Positions 13,079 through 14,653 of a stretch of 14,653 nt of DNA are shown here, in pieces. Position 1 is the stretch's first letter. Each line of letters begins with the position of its first letter. The notes under the pieces were generated by a model. The model made no database searches. It was not told where the DNA came from and worked only from the letters and a program-made list of their open reading frames with translations. A program made the position numbers and the translations under genes. The stretch is from NCBI GenBank assembly GCA_045589035.1, contig JAZNFJ010000045.1:1-14653 (forward strand), given 5' to 3'. The stretch is from Avoscillospira sp045589035 (GTDB lineage: Bacteria; Bacillota; Clostridia; Oscillospirales; Oscillospiraceae).

Positions 13079-13618
13079 ATGGCAAATCCCATTATTACGA
13101 TTGAAATGGAAAATGGCGGCAAAATCGTCGCTGAACTGTACCCTGAGATCGCACCTCAGTCCGTTCGGAACTTCGTTTCCCTGGCTTCCAAGGGCTATTA
13201 TAACGGTCTGATCTTCCATCGTGTCATCTCCGGCTTTATGATTCAGGGTGGCTGCCCTCAGGGCACCGGCACCGGCGGCCCCGGCTACTGCATCAAGGGC
13301 GAATTTAAGCTCAACGGTGTTGCCAATTCCCTGTCCCACAAGCGTGGCGTGCTGTCCATGGCAAGAGCCCAGAGCCCCAACTCCGCAGGTAGCCAGTTCT
13401 TCATCATGCACGAAGACGGCGAGTTCCTGGACGGTCAGTATGCTGCTTTCGGTGCAGTCACCGAGGGCATGGATGTTGTGGATGCCATCGCCGCTGTCAA
13501 GACCAACGGTCAGGACCGTCCTCTGACGGAGCAAAAGATCGCTTCCATCACAGTGGAAACCTTCGGCGAGGAATATCCCGAGCCGGACAAGCTGAAGGAT
13601 CCCTACGGCCGCTTCTAA
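13079..13618 (+). CDS. Cyclophilin-type peptidyl-prolyl cis-trans isomerase
   Basis: The ATG at 13079 gives 179 aa beginning M-A-N-P-I-I-T-I-E-M-E, the usual start of this bacterial group; an in-frame ATG at 13070 that overlaps smpB would add three residues and cannot be excluded. Cyclophilin motifs are F-H-R-V-I-x-G-F-M-I-Q-G-G (Arg48, Phe53, Gln56 of the active site), N-S-A-G-S-Q-F-F-I (102-109) and L-D-G-Q-Y-A-A-F-G (117-125). The tryptophan that binds cyclosporin in eukaryotic proteins is not conserved. No signal peptide is present, so it acts in the cytoplasm on X-Pro bonds. One base separates it from smpB, indicating coupled translation. Confidence 0.95.
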   Translation: MANPIITIEMENGGKIVAELYPEIAPQSVRNFVSLASKGYYNGLIFHRVISGFMIQGGCPQGTGTGGPGYCIKGEFKLNGVANSLSHKRGVLSMARAQSPNSAGSQFFIMHEDGEFLDGQYAAFGAVTEGMDVVDAIAAVKTNGQDRPLTEQKIASITVETFGEEYPEPDKLKDPYGRF

Positions 13619-13628
13619 TGCATTCTAC

Positions 13629-13648
13629 GGGGCGAGTTCCCTCGCCCC
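13629..13648 (+). repeat. GC-rich hairpin just before ssrA
   Basis: GGGGCGAG (13629-13636) pairs perfectly with CTCGCCCC (13641-13648) around TTCC. It lies between the cyclophilin stop and the 5' end of tmRNA and is not followed by a U tract. It may stall polymerase, shield the upstream mRNA from exonucleases or help RNase processing of the tmRNA 5' end. Confidence 0.6.
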
Positions 13649-13654
13649 CTACAT

Positions 13655-14002
13655 GGGGCTGCACTGGTTTCGACGGGGATAGTGAGGCTGGATAAGCGGG
13701 CAGAGGTGTCTAACCTCTTTAAACCGGGCAATTTTTTAAATTAACTGACAACAATACTGTTGCTCTGGCTGCTTAATTAGCGGCCCATCCTCCCCGGAAG
13801 GACCACGAGCCGGGCTTGGGTGTGATTTGAGTGGTGACCGTGCGGCAGGAAAGAGTTGACCTGCCCATGCATGATGACTCTACTAAGCCGCGGAGTGTGT
13901 TTGTTCACGCCGCGGTAAGGGAATGTAAATAACAAACTCCGCCCGAAGAAAGTCCTGTCAAGTTATTTTCGGACATGGGTTCGATTCCCATCAGCTCCAC
14001 CA
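13655..14002 (+). ncRNA. ssrA: tmRNA (transfer-messenger RNA)
   Basis: The 5' end GGGGCTGCACTGGTTTCGAC with the following GGGGATAGTGAGGCTGG is the diagnostic tmRNA start. The 3' end has the T-arm ATGGG-TTCGATT-CCCAT and CAGCTCC-A-CCA. GGGGCTG (13655-13661) pairs with CAGCTCC (13992-13998) to give the acceptor stem, and CCA (14000-14002) is encoded. The length is 348 nt. The tag-coding region ends with GAC AAC AAT ACT GTT GCT CTG GCT GCT TAA (13747-13776), giving a tag ending D-N-N-T-V-A-L-A-A, a normal protease-recognised ALAA terminus. The 5' resume codon is not certain. It rescues stalled ribosomes with SmpB, whose gene is upstream on the same strand. Confidence 0.97.
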
Positions 14003-14034
14003 TTCATTCTTACAACAAGTGGGAATTTAACAAG

Positions 14035-14080
14035 AGCGTCACATGAGCAAGATTTCCTTGCCATGTGGCGCTTTCGTTTG
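14035..14080 (+). terminator. ssrA terminator
   Basis: AGCGTCACATG (14035-14045) pairs with CATGTGGCGCT (14062-14072), and inside it GCAAG pairs with CTTGC (14047-14051/14057-14061). The T-rich tail TTTCGTTTGTTC follows. It lies 33 nt after the CCA end of tmRNA. Confidence 0.8.
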
Positions 14081-14250
14081 TTCTGGCTAGGTTCGCCATA
14101 GATTTGGAAAGTTTTCTTTTGGTCCAAAATAGCAGCCGAGACTCAGCGCCACTCCCCTGTTACTTGTCCTGTTAGAATTCTCTCAACAAATTCAGCAACA
14201 AAATCACCCATTTTAACTCTATCGTACATAAATAAACAATAAATTAGCAG

Positions 14251-14290
14251 AAAGGAAGCAAGCGGCAGCGGAGCTGCGCTTGCTTCCTTT
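14251..14290. terminator. Long hairpin, probable bidirectional terminator
   Basis: AAAGGAAGCAAGC (14251-14263) and GCAGC (14265-14269) pair with GCTGC (14273-14277) and GCTTGCTTCCTTT (14278-14290), giving 18 bp with one bulged G and a GGA loop. A/T-rich sequence with short T runs follows on both strands. No gene is seen that it would end on the plus strand. Confidence 0.6.
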
Positions 14291-14366
14291 ATAATTATAA
14301 AAGCAGATTCAACCCCTGTCATTTGGCTTCCTGCTTCTATGTTTCTCTCTTTCCAAAATGGCGTGA

Positions 14367-14448
14367 TTTACGTGTTTTGCGTGTTTACCCTTATTCCCCT
14401 TGGATATCTCCTATGGGGGTCTTACGGGTTTTTACGTGTTTCTGCGTG
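14367..14448. repeat. TTACGTGTTT iteron-like repeats
   Basis: TTTACGTGTTTTGCGTG (14367-14383) recurs as TTTACGTGTTTCTGCGTG (14431-14448). Two 10-mers, TTACGGGTTT and TTACGTGTTT, lie in direct tandem at 14422-14441, and TTGCGTGTTT (14377-14386) is a further near copy. Such clustered direct repeats are typical of replication-initiator or integrase arm-type sites; no protein that would bind them is visible in the window. Confidence 0.5.
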
Positions 14449-14505
14449 GCTAACTGCGGCCAATTGAGTTCGTTAGAGCCCAAAAATAACGAACAAATTA
14501 ATAAT

Positions 14506-14531
14506 CACACCCGCAGGGAGTTGCGGCTGTG
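14506..14531 (+). repeat. Hairpin upstream of the rightmost gene
   Basis: CACA-C-CCGCA (14506-14515) pairs with TGCGG-C-TGTG (14522-14531), with one C-C mismatch and a 6-nt loop. It lies 28 nt before the start codon and could be a leader structure or a protein-binding site. Confidence 0.4.
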
Positions 14532-14559
14532 AAAGTCTAATAAAAGGATGGTATCCGTA

Positions 14560-14653
14560 ATGAAAATGAAATCCGTATACAAAATCTCTAACCTTGATTG
14601 GACTGCTTGGGAACTGGCCAGCAAAGAAGATCTATGTCTTGCCATTTTCGAGC
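14560..14653 (+). CDS. 5' end of an unidentified gene running off the right edge
   Basis: An open frame from the ATG at 14560 encodes at least 31 residues, beginning M-K-M-K-S-V-Y-K-I-S-N-L-D-W and containing a W-E-L-A-S-K-E-D-L helix-like segment. AAAGGA (14543-14548) lies 11 nt upstream. An in-frame ATG at 14548 is too close to that site. The product is not recognised. It is the first gene after the ssrA locus and so could belong to an integrated element. Confidence 0.55.
   Translation, partial: MKMKSVYKISNLDWTAWELASKEDLCLAIFE

Larger units (their letters stand above)
14081..14547. other. AT-rich gene-free stretch after ssrA
   Basis: No convincing gene is present in this stretch, which is visibly richer in A/T than the region to its left. 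A 28-codon minus-strand frame (14229-14143) and a 69-codon plus-strand frame (14323-14532) lack ribosome sites. It contains a long hairpin (14251-14290), iteron-like repeats (14367-14448) and a small hairpin (14506-14531) before the next gene. The composition and position suit the end of an integrated element, but no integrase or att duplication is seen here. Confidence 0.5.

Noticed and set aside
14323..14532. A 69-codon plus-strand frame with repeated V-L-R-V.
   Set aside because: The repetition comes from the TTACGTGTTT DNA repeats, and there is no ribosome site.

Overview
The window looks like a chromosomal segment of an anaerobic, low-spore-profile Clostridia member, probably a gut Oscillospiraceae/Ruminococcaceae type. 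The evidence is moderate GC with AT-rich intergenic gaps, strong AGGAGG/GGAGG ribosome sites about 8 nt from the start codon, Gram-positive lipoproteins, a Gram-positive LexA box, a clostridial Y-family polymerase paired with a small partner protein, and a smpB/cyclophilin/ssrA block. The genus cannot be named from the sequence alone.

Left two thirds (about 180-9140), all on the minus strand. In transcription order: a membrane-anchored LuxR-type regulator (9103-8093) with its own extended -10 promoter and terminator; a promoter whose whole 18-bp spacer is a perfect palindrome; then a tight five-gene operon (7847-3853) of a small zinc-cysteine protein, an SPFH-domain protein with four C-terminal zinc ribbons, a DUF4428/zinc-ribbon protein, a zinc-ribbon protein with a C-terminal membrane anchor, and an 86-aa membrane protein ending in a Gly/His-rich tail. 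Two secreted lipoproteins (DUF5067-like and RsiV/DUF3298-like) and a TM2-domain protein follow on the same strand. The set resembles the Bacillus YdjGHI/PspA membrane-stress module but has no pspA here, and it may be controlled by the adjacent membrane LuxR protein. At the extreme left is the first few codons of another minus-strand gene, with a structured leader that sequesters its ribosome site.

Middle (9140-12600). A 570-base gene-free stretch contains many stem-loops (possible unidentified ncRNA) and TGACACCA repeats. It precedes a low-molecular-weight protein tyrosine phosphatase (plus). Then come a small lipoprotein (minus) sharing one bidirectional terminator with the phosphatase, a DUF1294 membrane protein (plus), and an SOS operon on the minus strand: an 89-aa partner protein and a DinB-like Y-family DNA polymerase behind a promoter flanked by two LexA boxes.

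Right (12550-14653). smpB, a cyclophilin-type peptidyl-prolyl isomerase and the tmRNA gene ssrA lie in one direction with almost no spacing, so trans-translation RNA and its protein partner appear to be co-transcribed. After the ssrA terminator the sequence becomes AT-rich, with a long hairpin, iteron-like TTACGTGTTT repeats and the start of an unidentified gene that runs off the edge. The 3' end of ssrA is a common integration site, so this may be the beginning of a mobile element.
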